A stretch of DNA of 64,000 nucleotides from JAGPCH01 sp039810605 (lineage in GTDB: Bacteria; Bacteroidota; Ignavibacteria; Tepidaquicellales; Tepidaquicellaceae). Shown here one piece after another: positions 1 through 9,340 of the stretch. The first letter of the stretch is position 1. Every line of letters starts with the position of its first letter. Below the pieces are notes generated by a model. That model did no database searches. It saw only the letters and a list, made by a program, of their open reading frames with translations, and was not told where the DNA came from. The stretch lies in NCBI GenBank assembly GCA_039810605.1, contig JBDHXH010000001.1:42325-106324 (forward strand). Reading direction: 5' to 3'. A program made the position numbers and the translations under genes.

Positions 1-1
1 G

Positions 2-1114
2 TATTACAGATATAACAGAGTTGAAGGCAGTGCTTTGAATTTCAATCTGAAGTACAGGGGACGGCTAAGCCGCACTACTGCCGATGGTTATTTTCAATAT
101 GGCATTTCAGACAAGAAATCAAAATATGAATTAAATTTTTCTCGGCGCTTTTTGAACGACCGCAGACTTGTTGTGAATGTATCATTTTATGACAGACTGC
201 AGCCGCTGTTTTATGGCGACGTTTTTAATCTTTCAATTTTATTCAATACACTCAAAGCATTGTTTGACAAAAAAGACAATTTTGATTATTACTATGCGAA
301 AGGATATGACATCGGACTCAATTACCGCATTATTCCGCAGCTACGAATCGGAGCAATATTGCACCAGCAATTGCAGCGAAGCGCTTATAAGAATACGGAT
401 TTCAGTATCAGAAAGAAGGATGTCCCGTTCATTGCCAATCCGCAGATTAATGATGCATTCTTGAGGATGCTGCGATTCGAACTTCGCATCGATCCGAATA
501 AATTCAGAACGATTGACTGGGGAGACGGTGATATCTCGAGATTCCGTATCACGAATTTTCCTATGCTGACATTAGGGTTCCGCTATTCAGGGAAAGATTT
601 TTTGAAGAGCAGTTATGAATACAGAAGGTTCAGTGCAGATATCACGGGACAGAATTATTTCAGCAGTTTTTTCAACATCAGGTACAGAACCGGCGGTGCG
701 ATTATGACAGGTCAGGTTCCGTATCAGTCGCTCGCATATTTCAATTCCGTAACGGGAACAATTGACTTCTTCACGATATTCAGAGCGATGCAGTACAATG
801 AATTTCTTGGCGACAAATTATTTTACTTCAGCCTCGAGAATAATTTCGGCAAGCTGCTTTGGGGAAACATTCCGTTCATCAAGAATTTCAATCTGATAGG
901 ATTTTTTGCGGCGGGAAGAACAGATATCAGCAAAGAAAATTATGAGTTCGCCGCCTTTAAGAATTTTTCAATAACAAAGGGACTTTACATGGAAACAGGA
1001 TTCGGGATCAGCCGCATACTCGACCTCTTCAGAGTTGATTTTGCATGGCGACTCAATAATCCGTATAAGGGAAAGACCTGGTTCTTCGTTAATCTAACCG
1101 GAGATACTTTCTAA
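2..1114 (+). CDS. DUF5686-like outer-membrane protein, 3' part only
   Basis: The reading frame is open from the first bases of the window, so the gene starts upstream and only about 370 C-terminal residues are visible. The text alternates short amphipathic, aromatic-rich strands with turns ('YYRYNRVEGSALNFNLKY' at the edge, 'FFVNLTGDTF' at the end) and finishes on a terminal Phe, as outer-membrane beta-barrels do. The opening 'RYNRVEG' and the overall layout resemble DUF5686/carboxypeptidase-regulatory-like proteins of Bacteroidota, whose role is not established. A TTG at position 35 should not be taken as the start because homologous-looking sequence continues before it. Family assignment is from resemblance only. 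Confidence 0.6.
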   Translation, partial: YYRYNRVEGSALNFNLKYRGRLSRTTADGYFQYGISDKKSKYELNFSRRFLNDRRLVVNVSFYDRLQPLFYGDVFNLSILFNTLKALFDKKDNFDYYYAKGYDIGLNYRIIPQLRIGAILHQQLQRSAYKNTDFSIRKKDVPFIANPQINDAFLRMLRFELRIDPNKFRTIDWGDGDISRFRITNFPMLTLGFRYSGKDFLKSSYEYRRFSADITGQNYFSSFFNIRYRTGGAIMTGQVPYQSLAYFNSVTGTIDFFTIFRAMQYNEFLGDKLFYFSLENNFGKLLWGNIPFIKNFNLIGFFAAGRTDISKENYEFAAFKNFSITKGLYMETGFGISRILDLFRVDFAWRLNNPYKGKTWFFVNLTGDTF

Positions 1115-1135
1115 TGAATATCAGAGGATTGCTAA

Positions 1136-2599
1136 TTGCTCGCTGATCTGAAATATACATTAAAGCACAGCGCCATATACGGTCTAAGCAGGATCGGCAC
1201 CAAGCTTATTTCGTTTATACTCATTCCTCTTTATACGTCGGTATTTGTTTCAGACACCATTGCAAATATAAATCTTCTCGAAACCTTCTGGCAATATCTC
1301 TTCACGATATGCATGTTTGCATTTGAAACCGCGATTATAAATATATGCGCATCAGAGACAGATCTTTCAAAGAGAGAAAGAATACTTTTCAATTTTTTCT
1401 TTCTTTCCGTTATTAACTCTTCTGTCATAATCTTTTGCGGCGCAGTCTTTTCAGGCAGTCTCTCTTCCTTGATACTAAAGGAATCAGGATACGGAAGTGT
1501 AATATTTTATTGTTTCCTGATTTCTGCATTTGAATCATTGCTGATAATGCCGATGACATTAGCGCGCCTCAACGACAGGCCTGTGCTCTATACCGTCATC
1601 ACATTGTCCAACTTGCTGATAAATCTTTTGCTTCAGATTTATTTCATTCTTATTCAGAAGTTGGAGTTCAATTATATCTTCCTTGCAAAGTTCATCGCAC
1701 CGGCAGTCTTATTCCTTGCATTTCTTCCTTATGTATTGAGGTATCTGAAATTCAACATCAGCCTGAAAGAGATTAAAGTCATACTCTCTTTTTCATTCCC
1801 GCTAATGCTTGCCATGCTGCTTTCAATGCTGCTCAACAGTGTGGATCGTTTCATTCTGGTTGATTTTGTTTCGAAGCACGACGTTGCAGTTTACACCTTA
1901 GGTTACAGTATTGGCAGTATCACCAACGCCATGATTCTTTCTCCGTTCACGCTCGCAATCAATGTCATCTTCTGGAAAAAAATCAATGATGATAATTTCA
2001 GAAGATTCATGACAAAGTCTTCTACATATTTGTTTGCGGGAATGATTTTCTGTTCGCTCCTTATTTCGCTCTTCATCAATTATGCAGTGATGATCTTTGT
2101 AAGAAACAGCTCTTTGTGGGATTGCGTCAGCATCGTTCCGTTCATCCTGTTTTCCAATTGTTTCACCGCACTGCTTATTTTTCCGTCGCTTGATTTCTAC
2201 TACCACAAAAAAACGGGAATGATAATGCTCATTACCGCAATCAGTCTTGTCTTCAGCATAGTGATAAATTTTACCTTCATCAGATACGGAGGTATTTTCG
2301 CCTCTGCAATAATTGCAGTGCTGTCTTCTATTCTGATGATCTCGCTTAACAGAAAATTATCTAAGGATATTTCGTTTACAAAATTCGAGTTTATGAAAAT
2401 CGTTCTCCTGTCTGTGCTGTATATTATTTTCACGGGATTTCTCTTTATTGTTAAGATTGATAACGCAGTTTTTGATATCATTCTTAAGACGGCAATGATA
2501 TTTTTATTTGTATATTTATTGTATATTTTGAAATTCTTTGAAACCATTGAGCTTCAAAGCATCTCCGGTTTTTTTAATAAATATTTCAGAAGACGTTGA
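1136..2599 (+). CDS. polysaccharide flippase (Wzx/MATE-like)
   Basis: A 487-residue integral membrane protein with about 12-14 hydrophobic segments. It opens with 'LKHSAIYGLSRIGTKLISF', typical of polysaccharide-biosynthesis flippases of the MOP superfamily that move lipid-linked glycan repeat units across the inner membrane. The start is TTG at 1136, preceded by AGAGGA about 7 bases upstream; no in-frame ATG is available near it. The gene is followed, with a four-base TTGA overlap, by a methyltransferase and then a glycosyltransferase, which supports a role in surface glycan assembly. Which glycan is moved cannot be told. The length is normal for the family. Confidence 0.85.
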   Translation: MLADLKYTLKHSAIYGLSRIGTKLISFILIPLYTSVFVSDTIANINLLETFWQYLFTICMFAFETAIINICASETDLSKRERILFNFFFLSVINSSVIIFCGAVFSGSLSSLILKESGYGSVIFYCFLISAFESLLIMPMTLARLNDRPVLYTVITLSNLLINLLLQIYFILIQKLEFNYIFLAKFIAPAVLFLAFLPYVLRYLKFNISLKEIKVILSFSFPLMLAMLLSMLLNSVDRFILVDFVSKHDVAVYTLGYSIGSITNAMILSPFTLAINVIFWKKINDDNFRRFMTKSSTYLFAGMIFCSLLISLFINYAVMIFVRNSSLWDCVSIVPFILFSNCFTALLIFPSLDFYYHKKTGMIMLITAISLVFSIVINFTFIRYGGIFASAIIAVLSSILMISLNRKLSKDISFTKFEFMKIVLLSVLYIIFTGFLFIVKIDNAVFDIILKTAMIFLFVYLLYILKFFETIELQSISGFFNKYFRRR

Positions 2600-3324
2600 C
2601 CAAATTATCCAAAGAGGAACTCCGGAAAGAGACCGCTGATTTCCTGAATTTACCCGTATGGGATACATATTATTATTCTTCCGGGCTCTTAAGAAAGAGA
2701 ATGGAAGAGAACATACCGAAGCATCTGACAGGAAAAAGTAATTTGAAGATACTCGATTACGGATGCGGTGTAAAACCATACGAATATATTTTTGCTCCTT
2801 TCAAAGGAGAATATACCGGCATAGATGTGGGTGAAAATCCTCATGCCGATTGGCGAATAGAGCCCGATGAAAGATTGAATTTCAGCGATGATCAATTTGA
2901 TGTCGTGCTGTCTTCACAAGTACTTGAACATGTTGAAAACACAAAATTGTATCTTAGCGAGTGCCACCGCGTTTTGAAGCCGGGAGGAATATTATTTTTA
3001 TCAACACACGGAACATGGCAGTTTCACTCTTCGCCGATTGACGTGCAAAGATGGACATCGTACGGCTTGCGGAAAATGATTGAAGGATACGGCTTCTCGA
3101 TCGAGGGTTTCGCTTCCGCGCTTGGACAACTTGCACTTACTTCGCAGTTGAGGCTTACTTTCTTCTATTCATTTGTCCGTGAAGTTTTCTCTCCGTTGAA
3201 AATATTTTTTTATCCGCTTTCATTCATTTACCAGCTTAAGATGATGATTGAAGACGCAATTACACCGCAGCGTGTCAAGGACAGAGATTCCGCTTACTAT
3301 CTTGTAACCGCAAAAAAGGTTTGA
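2596..3324 (+). CDS. class I SAM-dependent methyltransferase
   Basis: A 242-residue protein with a Methyltransf_11-type Rossmann fold. The SAM-binding motif I 'ILDYGCGVKPY' is near residues 51-61, the acidic end of strand 2 is in 'YTGIDVG', and 'FDVVLSSQVLEHVEN' followed by 'HRVLKPGGILFLST' gives motifs II and III. The TTG start overlaps the flippase stop codon, indicating translational coupling. Given the flippase and glycosyltransferase on either side, methylation of a glycan residue or lipid-linked intermediate is the likely job, but the substrate is not visible in the sequence. Confidence 0.85.
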   Translation: MTKLSKEELRKETADFLNLPVWDTYYYSSGLLRKRMEENIPKHLTGKSNLKILDYGCGVKPYEYIFAPFKGEYTGIDVGENPHADWRIEPDERLNFSDDQFDVVLSSQVLEHVENTKLYLSECHRVLKPGGILFLSTHGTWQFHSSPIDVQRWTSYGLRKMIEGYGFSIEGFASALGQLALTSQLRLTFFYSFVREVFSPLKIFFYPLSFIYQLKMMIEDAITPQRVKDRDSAYYLVTAKKV

Positions 3325-3339
3325 GCAAACAGTCCGAAG

Positions 3340-4434
3340 TTGAAAAAGGGAAAAATACTTTTTGTCAAACACTATTCTTCATCCGCAAAGTTTATACTGA
3401 ATGATCTTGAAATTCTAAGGTCGCGATATGAGACTGCGCTTTATGATGCCCGCATTAAGAATAACCTGTCTTCAGTATTTTCATTCATTCACCAGTTTCT
3501 CTATCTGCTGTTTAATTCCCGGAAGTTTTCACTTGTCTATATTTGGTTTGCGGATTATCACTCATTTCTGCCTGTCTTGTTTGCGAGGATCTTGGGAAAG
3601 AAATCTGTTATCTCCGTAGGAGGTTATGACGCAACATTCATCCCCGAAATAAACATGGGACTCTTTACAAAGTCTTCATTCAAAAAGAAGTTGAGATGCC
3701 TCTGCGCCGAATATTCACTGCGCAATTGTTCGCTGATTATTCCTGTTGATAAGTCGCTTATCGAAAATGAAAACCGTTACATTTATTCCGACATGCCATC
3801 AAAACCCGTGTTGAAAGATGGGATTATGAATTTTGTCGCCGATATCAGAACTCCTATGAAGGTAATTGCTCTCGGATATGATAAAGATATTTTCAAAATG
3901 AAACCGGAGTTACTGAAAGAAAGTGCTGTCGTGAGTGCGGGTTTCATTATGAATGAAAATGAATTCAGGAGAAAAGGATTTGACAAGCTTGTTGAGGCGG
4001 CAGTAAAAATACCTGGCGTTAAATTTATTCTGATTGGATTGAATGATGAGTTTATGAAGAGGCTTGCATCAATGGAAATTCCGAATATTGAATTATACGG
4101 AAAAGTAAATTATGAAAAACTGATTGAGTTGTACAGCCGTGCAAAAGTTTATTCACAACTCTCTATGTTTGAAGGTATGCCGAGCGCGGTATGTGAGGCG
4201 ATGCTTTGCGAATGCATTCCCGTCGGATCGGATGTCAACGGAATTCCTGACATAATCGGCGATTGCGGTATCGTTGTGAAAGAAAAGGATACCGGACTGA
4301 TCGTCCATGCCTTGAATACTGCGCTGAACATGCCCGGTGAATTCGGGATCAAATCGAGAGAAAGAATTATTCAAAAATTTTCAATCGAAAAGAGAAAATC
4401 CGAATTACTCGAAACAGTTTCCCGCCTGATGTAA
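3340..4434 (+). CDS. glycosyltransferase family 4 (GT-B fold)
   Basis: A 364-residue retaining-type GT4 glycosyltransferase. The C-terminal half carries the nucleotide-sugar-binding signature, including 'FEGMPSAVCEAMLCECIPV' with the E-x7-E arrangement and 'GIPDIIGDCGIVV'. The N-terminal half ('KGKILFVKHYSSSAKF') is the acceptor-side Rossmann-like domain. The start is TTG at 3340, 15 bases after the methyltransferase stop, so it is the third gene of the glycan operon. Donor and acceptor sugars cannot be inferred. The next gene is convergent, and no clear terminator lies in the 76-base spacer, only a 10-base palindrome at 4441-4450. Confidence 0.88.
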   Translation: MKKGKILFVKHYSSSAKFILNDLEILRSRYETALYDARIKNNLSSVFSFIHQFLYLLFNSRKFSLVYIWFADYHSFLPVLFARILGKKSVISVGGYDATFIPEINMGLFTKSSFKKKLRCLCAEYSLRNCSLIIPVDKSLIENENRYIYSDMPSKPVLKDGIMNFVADIRTPMKVIALGYDKDIFKMKPELLKESAVVSAGFIMNENEFRRKGFDKLVEAAVKIPGVKFILIGLNDEFMKRLASMEIPNIELYGKVNYEKLIELYSRAKVYSQLSMFEGMPSAVCEAMLCECIPVGSDVNGIPDIIGDCGIVVKEKDTGLIVHALNTALNMPGEFGIKSRERIIQKFSIEKRKSELLETVSRLM

Positions 4435-4510
4435 TGTCATCGGAATTCCGGATTCAAAATTAATTCTTTTCAAAAATCTATATCGAATCCGTGTCCCTGC
4501 TTCGAATTTT

Positions 4511-7500
4511 TTATTTCAGTACAACCATTCTCTTCACATCTTTGAATTCTCCAGCTTCAATTCTGTAAAAGTAAGCTCCGCTCGCAAAATTAGAAGCATC
4601 AAATTCAACAGAATAATTTCCTGCGGGCTTCACTTCATTTACAAGTGACACTATTTCTTTTCCAAGTATGTCGTAAACTTTCAGCGTAACTAATCCCTGC
4701 GATGGAATCGAAAAACTAATTCTTGTTACCGGGTTAAATGGATTCGGATAATTCTGCGACAATGTGTAGCTCTGCGGAATTTCTGAAACACTGTTTGAAA
4801 TACCGGTAGGAACTTCATCTACAAATTTCATTGCACCGTCAACAAATCTTTTTACGGGAGATCCCGGAGGAGAATCAGCAGCAGGTCTCATTGATTCAAT
4901 GTCTATTCCAATAACTGCCACATTATAGTTAACTCCCCGCCTTCCCACTGCGCTCATTGAATCCGGAAATAATCTGAAACTGCACAGATCATAAAGCTGG
5001 GACGCGGGAACAGATATTGATTTTCCCAATACGTCAGGCCATGGTCCAATGGTGCTGTCAAGAGCACCGGGATTAATTGTTAAACCCTTTATACCTCGGT
5101 TTCCCGACGATCCGGGACGATCCGCAATATATCGGAATCCGAGCGTGCTCCTTGCGAAAGAAGAATCATAATACGTTGAACCGGTTCTATCGAGATTATA
5201 TCCGACATCTTCAGAATAGATAATCAGTTTTGATTTTGTTGCAACTGTTGTTCCCCCCGATGCAAGATATGATTTCAATGAATCCCTGACAACATTTGAC
5301 ATCAACGAAGTTCCTTCGCCCAGAAGTATAACCTTCTTGTAACCTCTGAAAGAAATAGAACTCGTGCCGGTATTTGACTGACGATTATAGAGGTCAAAAG
5401 TAGCGCCGAGTGTACTTAGATTATTAATGACGGAGTCTCTTGAAGTTCTGCATGATGTCAATGTTGAATCATATACAAGAATGACTTCGCCTCTTGATTG
5501 TCTTTTCAAAGTGAGCGAATAAGTTTGAGTTGATTTGAGTGAATCGTTTGCGTTGTATGCCCATACCGCCCATTGTCCGGCAAGAGAATCTCCCGGGTTC
5601 AATCCAATCCCCTGCAATATTCCGTCGAGCGCACTGTTTACAACTGTCAGCGCTGAATCAAAACCCGAACCGTTCGAAATCATGTTTAACCTGACATTGG
5701 AAATATTCGGACTTCCGAATTTCCACCTGTATGTAACACCTTGTCCTGATTTAGTCCAGTTGATATTTATTGGTGATGTGTTAAAAGGTGATGTTGTTAT
5801 TGTAACTCCATTCACAGGTGAATTAAGATTAAATGTTGTGAGCGCAGGAACCCCTCTTTTCAATGTAATGGCTCTGGGTCCATTGCCTGCCTTCAATGAA
5901 TCATTTGTTGGAAGTTGTCTGTACGTCCATGCATCCCATTGTCCGACAAGCGAATCACCCTGGTTCAGCCCAAGTCCTGCAAGTAAATTATCCAGTTGTC
6001 CGGAAGTTAATGTAACAGAATTCACTCCGGATGATAATGAAATCTTTCTCGGAGTAGTTGTCGGACTTCCGAAAACAAATCTATATGTTGCACCCGTAGC
6101 AGATGTATCCCAGTTAAAGGAATGCTGTGTTGTTGAAAATGGAAGTGTAACAATCCTTGTTCCTGCAGATGGCGACGTCAGGTTAAACGGATTCAACACA
6201 GGAACATTTGTAACCTGAACCTTCTGCAGCATTTTCCTGACGTTCAATCTTCCGTTTGAAACCGTAATTCCGGTTAATGCAGGAATTGTATCAACACTTG
6301 CAAGTATGTATTGTTTGAATAATGCGGCGGCAGAGTCCGGATCATTTTTCACGAGATTCATAAAAACGATACTTGCTCCTGCGTGCATCAGCGCAACTGC
6401 CCCCGCTACTTGCGGTGTTGCCATTGAAGTGCCTGTAAGAAGACCATAGCTGTTCGTTGGAATAGTTGAAAGAATGCTTGTTCCGGGCGCACCGAGATCC
6501 ATGTTAATCGGACCATAACCTGCACCGCTATTCTTAGCATCGGTGTTTGTTGTATTTGTAACAGCAATCATGAAGATGCTTGGACATGTAGTGGGCATGT
6601 CTCCTACTACGTCAATGTTTACATTGTTATTCGGTCCTGCTCCGGCACTCAAAACACCAACTGCACCAAGCGAGTCATAAAATGCACACCAAAGTGGATA
6701 GTTTGATGGCTGGCCGTTGTCAATGCCCCAAGAAGAATTTGTCGAAACTACAAATGCTCCTTGAGTCCCGTTTGTTTCATTATATTTTTTTCTTTGCCTG
6801 TAAACATAGCCATAGGCTTTAACGGCGTTTGCTTCGGTTGCAGAACCATATACAACCGGCATTGTCTTTAATTTCCAATTTACCCCTGCAATACCCTGAT
6901 TGTTGTTTCCCACTGCTCCTGCAATTCCTGCGCAGTGAGTTCCATGCTGGTTAGCCGGAATATTCCCATTGTTAGAACCCGCATTCCATCCGTTGATATC
7001 ATCTATGTATCCGTTATTGTCATCATCAACTCCATTGCCGGGGATTTCAGCCCAATTCCTCCACGTAGTTAAATCCTGATGATCAATCTGCTGTCCGCCG
7101 TCAACTATAGCCACAACAATCGTATCTCCAAGAACTGTCGTACCGCCGGTCGTGAGTTCCCAGGCCTCCGGTGCATCTATGTCTGCATCCGGAGTTCCTC
7201 CCGTCTGACCAGTATTGTTTTTATCCCATTGCTCCGCAAATCTTGTATCATTCGGCGTTACTCTTTCATGGATGATGTGATTGAACTGTGCAATTGCCAC
7301 CTTATCGCTTCTCATAACAGACATCAGTGCATCTACCGGCTGTGATTTTTTAACGTCATATTGGAATAAGTAAATGTTCATTCCCGGAATCATTTGCTCC
7401 TTCACAGTAAGGGAAATGTTTTCATAATTTCTGACGAAAGAACCAATATCTGTCTGATCTTTAAAAAGCACAATCAAATCTCCTTCAATGTAGTCCTTAT

Positions 7501-7606
7501 CATTATAATAATTTGACAGATCATTCTGGCTGGTTGTTGGATTATTGAGCGAAACAACTGCTATTATGACAGCACTGATTGCGATCAAAAAGTATAGTAA
7601 TTTCAT
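4511..7606 (-). CDS. secreted subtilisin-like (S8) protease with T9SS sorting domain
   Basis: The ATG at 7604-7606 is chosen because it directly precedes a signal peptide ('MKLLYFLIAISAVII'); a TTG 45 bases further upstream would add 15 residues. The protein is then 1031 aa. Numbered from the upstream TTG: an inhibitor-like propeptide lies at about 55-130; the catalytic triad is D184 ('VAIVDGG'), H236 ('HGTHCAG') and S409 ('GTSMATP'). Two tandem beta-rich repeats of about 115 residues follow, each with a 'GDSL-GQW-W-Y' pattern. Then come a domain of unknown type (about 730-930) and a C-terminal T9SS type A domain beginning 'QNYPNPFNPVTRISF'. It is predicted to be exported and then carried across the outer membrane by T9SS. 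Confidence 0.92.
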   Translation of the reverse strand: MKLLYFLIAISAVIIAVVSLNNPTTSQNDLSNYYNDKDYIEGDLIVLFKDQTDIGSFVRNYENISLTVKEQMIPGMNIYLFQYDVKKSQPVDALMSVMRSDKVAIAQFNHIIHERVTPNDTRFAEQWDKNNTGQTGGTPDADIDAPEAWELTTGGTTVLGDTIVVAIVDGGQQIDHQDLTTWRNWAEIPGNGVDDDNNGYIDDINGWNAGSNNGNIPANQHGTHCAGIAGAVGNNNQGIAGVNWKLKTMPVVYGSATEANAVKAYGYVYRQRKKYNETNGTQGAFVVSTNSSWGIDNGQPSNYPLWCAFYDSLGAVGVLSAGAGPNNNVNIDVVGDMPTTCPSIFMIAVTNTTNTDAKNSGAGYGPINMDLGAPGTSILSTIPTNSYGLLTGTSMATPQVAGAVALMHAGASIVFMNLVKNDPDSAAALFKQYILASVDTIPALTGITVSNGRLNVRKMLQKVQVTNVPVLNPFNLTSPSAGTRIVTLPFSTTQHSFNWDTSATGATYRFVFGSPTTTPRKISLSSGVNSVTLTSGQLDNLLAGLGLNQGDSLVGQWDAWTYRQLPTNDSLKAGNGPRAITLKRGVPALTTFNLNSPVNGVTITTSPFNTSPININWTKSGQGVTYRWKFGSPNISNVRLNMISNGSGFDSALTVVNSALDGILQGIGLNPGDSLAGQWAVWAYNANDSLKSTQTYSLTLKRQSRGEVILVYDSTLTSCRTSRDSVINNLSTLGATFDLYNRQSNTGTSSISFRGYKKVILLGEGTSLMSNVVRDSLKSYLASGGTTVATKSKLIIYSEDVGYNLDRTGSTYYDSSFARSTLGFRYIADRPGSSGNRGIKGLTINPGALDSTIGPWPDVLGKSISVPASQLYDLCSFRLFPDSMSAVGRRGVNYNVAVIGIDIESMRPAADSPPGSPVKRFVDGAMKFVDEVPTGISNSVSEIPQSYTLSQNYPNPFNPVTRISFSIPSQGLVTLKVYDILGKEIVSLVNEVKPAGNYSVEFDASNFASGAYFYRIEAGEFKDVKRMVVLK

Positions 7607-7752
7607 ATATGAATTGATTTTAAAAATTTTTGAGATTTTCAAGATAGGCAAATAAAATCTAAAAGTAACTTGATTATCCTGTCTGACCGAGTAACAGACG
7701 GAGTTCAGAAGTTTTGTACGGATGTGATTCCGGGTCTGTGGACATTGGCCGG

Positions 7753-7779
7753 GTCAAAACCGTTTAAAACGGTTTTGAC
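7753..7779. repeat. perfect 13-bp inverted repeat with one-base centre
   Basis: Left arm GTCAAAACCGTTT (7753-7765) and right arm AAACGGTTTTGAC (7767-7779) are exact reverse complements around a single A. It lies in the 193-base spacer between the 131-aa membrane protein gene, whose 3' end it follows, and the protease gene, whose 5' end it precedes. There is no clean T-run on either side, so an operator or an RNA hairpin is as likely as a terminator. Confidence 0.75.
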
Positions 7780-7799
7780 ATTGCTTGATTCCGAATGCG

Positions 7800-8195
7800 C
7801 TACACAAGATATTCACTATACACTTCAACAATCTTCTTATACTCATTCAGGACTTGCGCGTGGTCACTCCCCGGTAGTTCAGTGCTGATAACCAGTGACT
7901 TGAGTTTACCGACACATTCATTTGCCTTTGCCAGACGTTCAGCAACAGTGAATTGCTTTTGAAGACCGGTGAAGACAGTTGCTGTGGCGGTGAAGACGGC
8001 AACAATTCCGCATGTCCATTTCCATGCGCCTGCGCCCTGACCTGCAAGAGGTCCGTTGAATGCGGTAAGTCCGGCGATAAGCGTTGCGAGGACGCTTGAA
8101 ATCAGACTTATATAAATATACTTCGTGTTCATTCTTCGAAGTTTTTTTACTCCCTCCTCTGCTTTGAGAAGACTGCTTCTTATGTCGTCGAACAT
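7800..8195 (-). CDS. small two-helix membrane protein, SLATT/DUF4231-like layout
   Basis: This 131-residue protein has an N-terminal amphipathic helix ('DDIRSSLLKAEEGVKKLRRM'). Two hydrophobic segments follow ('YIYISLISSVLATLIAGL' and 'WTCGIVAVFTATATVFTGL'), then a cytosolic helical tail with heptad-like spacing ('LAKANECVGKLKSLVIS'). Helix, 2TM and helical tail is the layout of SLATT/DUF4231 proteins, some of which are pore-forming effectors in nucleotide-signalling defence systems. No cyclase, SLOG or nuclease partner is encoded next to it, so a defence role is only a suggestion. It is monocistronic, with a 13-bp palindrome after its stop. Confidence 0.5.
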   Translation of the reverse strand: MFDDIRSSLLKAEEGVKKLRRMNTKYIYISLISSVLATLIAGLTAFNGPLAGQGAGAWKWTCGIVAVFTATATVFTGLQKQFTVAERLAKANECVGKLKSLVISTELPGSDHAQVLNEYKKIVEVYSEYLV

Positions 8196-8338
8196 TTTTT
8201 CGTAAATATACGAATAGACATTTGTTTTTGAAATTTCAATTTATGATTTCTTGTACTTTTTGCACTTTCAGCCAAAAATTGTTACCTGTATTAAAATCCG
8301 GCATTTACTAAATTAGAGAAAAACTCGGAAGATAATTT

Positions 8339-9340
8339 ATGAAACCGCTTATACGGTTTAACCCCCATTTGAAGCCGGCTTACATAGTCATTCTTCTTCT
8401 TACCATTATTTCAGTTCAGACAATATCATTCAATGTCATATTTCCCAATGTCCCATTAAGGATGAAACTGCAGACGGATATTCTTTCCGGAAATATGGAA
8501 CCGCCCTACCAATACAGGATACTGAAGCCTTATGCCGGATTCGTTATCGAGAAGATCATCTCGGTATTCTCCGATGACTCTGCCCTTAATCATGTAATCT
8601 CATATCAACTAATAATGATTGTCGTATTTCTATCCATATACATTCTGTTTTATTTATTTCTCAAACTTTTTTTCAACAATACTATTTCGATTATAGGATT
8701 AATTTCTCTATCTATAATAATACCTCTTGGAATTACAAGCATCTGGGAGGAAGGTGATTACTATAATCTTCTCTTTTTCCTGATAGGATTGAATCTGATT
8801 TTCCTGTCAAAAGATTATTTTCTACCGCTGATAATGCTGGCAGGAGTAATCAACAGAGATCAGATAATTTTTCTTCTCGTGTTTTACATTTGCTATTTGA
8901 TCAGCATTAACAGGCTTTGGGACAAAAAATCAATCTTGATAATAATTGCATCAATAGCATTGTGGGGAGCGGGTTACTACGTGATGCGTATGATATTTGG
9001 ATTCAAAGAAACCAAATATACAATTCAGTGGAACATGGCTGCAAACAAACAGATGCTTTCGCAGATTATTTTTCTCTGGTCTTCGATGATACTTCCATTT
9101 GCAATATTAAGCATAGTGGCATTCAGGAAAAGTCCAAAGTTCTTTAGGCTGGCATTGATTTCCCTGATACCCTATGTTGCCATCTTTTATTTTTTTGGAT
9201 TCCTGACACAGCTTGCAAAATTTCTTCCGGCATTTCTGATAATGATTCCAATGTGTCTTCAGCTTGTCAAGAATAAAGGTTACTTCAGTTCACTGGACGA
9301 AGCTGATCAAACGATGCTTAAAGCCGGCGAATTGACATGA
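8339..9340 (+). CDS. polytopic membrane protein of unknown function (paralogue 1)
   Basis: A 333-residue protein with roughly 8-9 hydrophobic segments and no recognised family. It has a first non-membrane loop with 'PPYQYRILKPYAGFVIEKI', then 'WEEGDYYNLLFFLIGLNLIF' and 'NRDQIIFLLVFYICYL'. The next gene has the same pattern and overlaps it by four bases (ATGA), so this is a tandem duplication. Acidic residues at the membrane edge (E-x-x-D) recall lipid-phosphate-sugar-using GT-C enzymes, but no diagnostic motif is present and this is only a guess. No Shine-Dalgarno is visible before the ATG. Confidence 0.6.
   Translation: MKPLIRFNPHLKPAYIVILLLTIISVQTISFNVIFPNVPLRMKLQTDILSGNMEPPYQYRILKPYAGFVIEKIISVFSDDSALNHVISYQLIMIVVFLSIYILFYLFLKLFFNNTISIIGLISLSIIIPLGITSIWEEGDYYNLLFFLIGLNLIFLSKDYFLPLIMLAGVINRDQIIFLLVFYICYLISINRLWDKKSILIIIASIALWGAGYYVMRMIFGFKETKYTIQWNMAANKQMLSQIIFLWSSMILPFAILSIVAFRKSPKFFRLALISLIPYVAIFYFFGFLTQLAKFLPAFLIMIPMCLQLVKNKGYFSSLDEADQTMLKAGELT

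Noticed and set aside
4441..4450. CGGAATTCCG palindrome as a terminator between convergent genes
   Set aside because: Too short a stem with no loop and no T-run.
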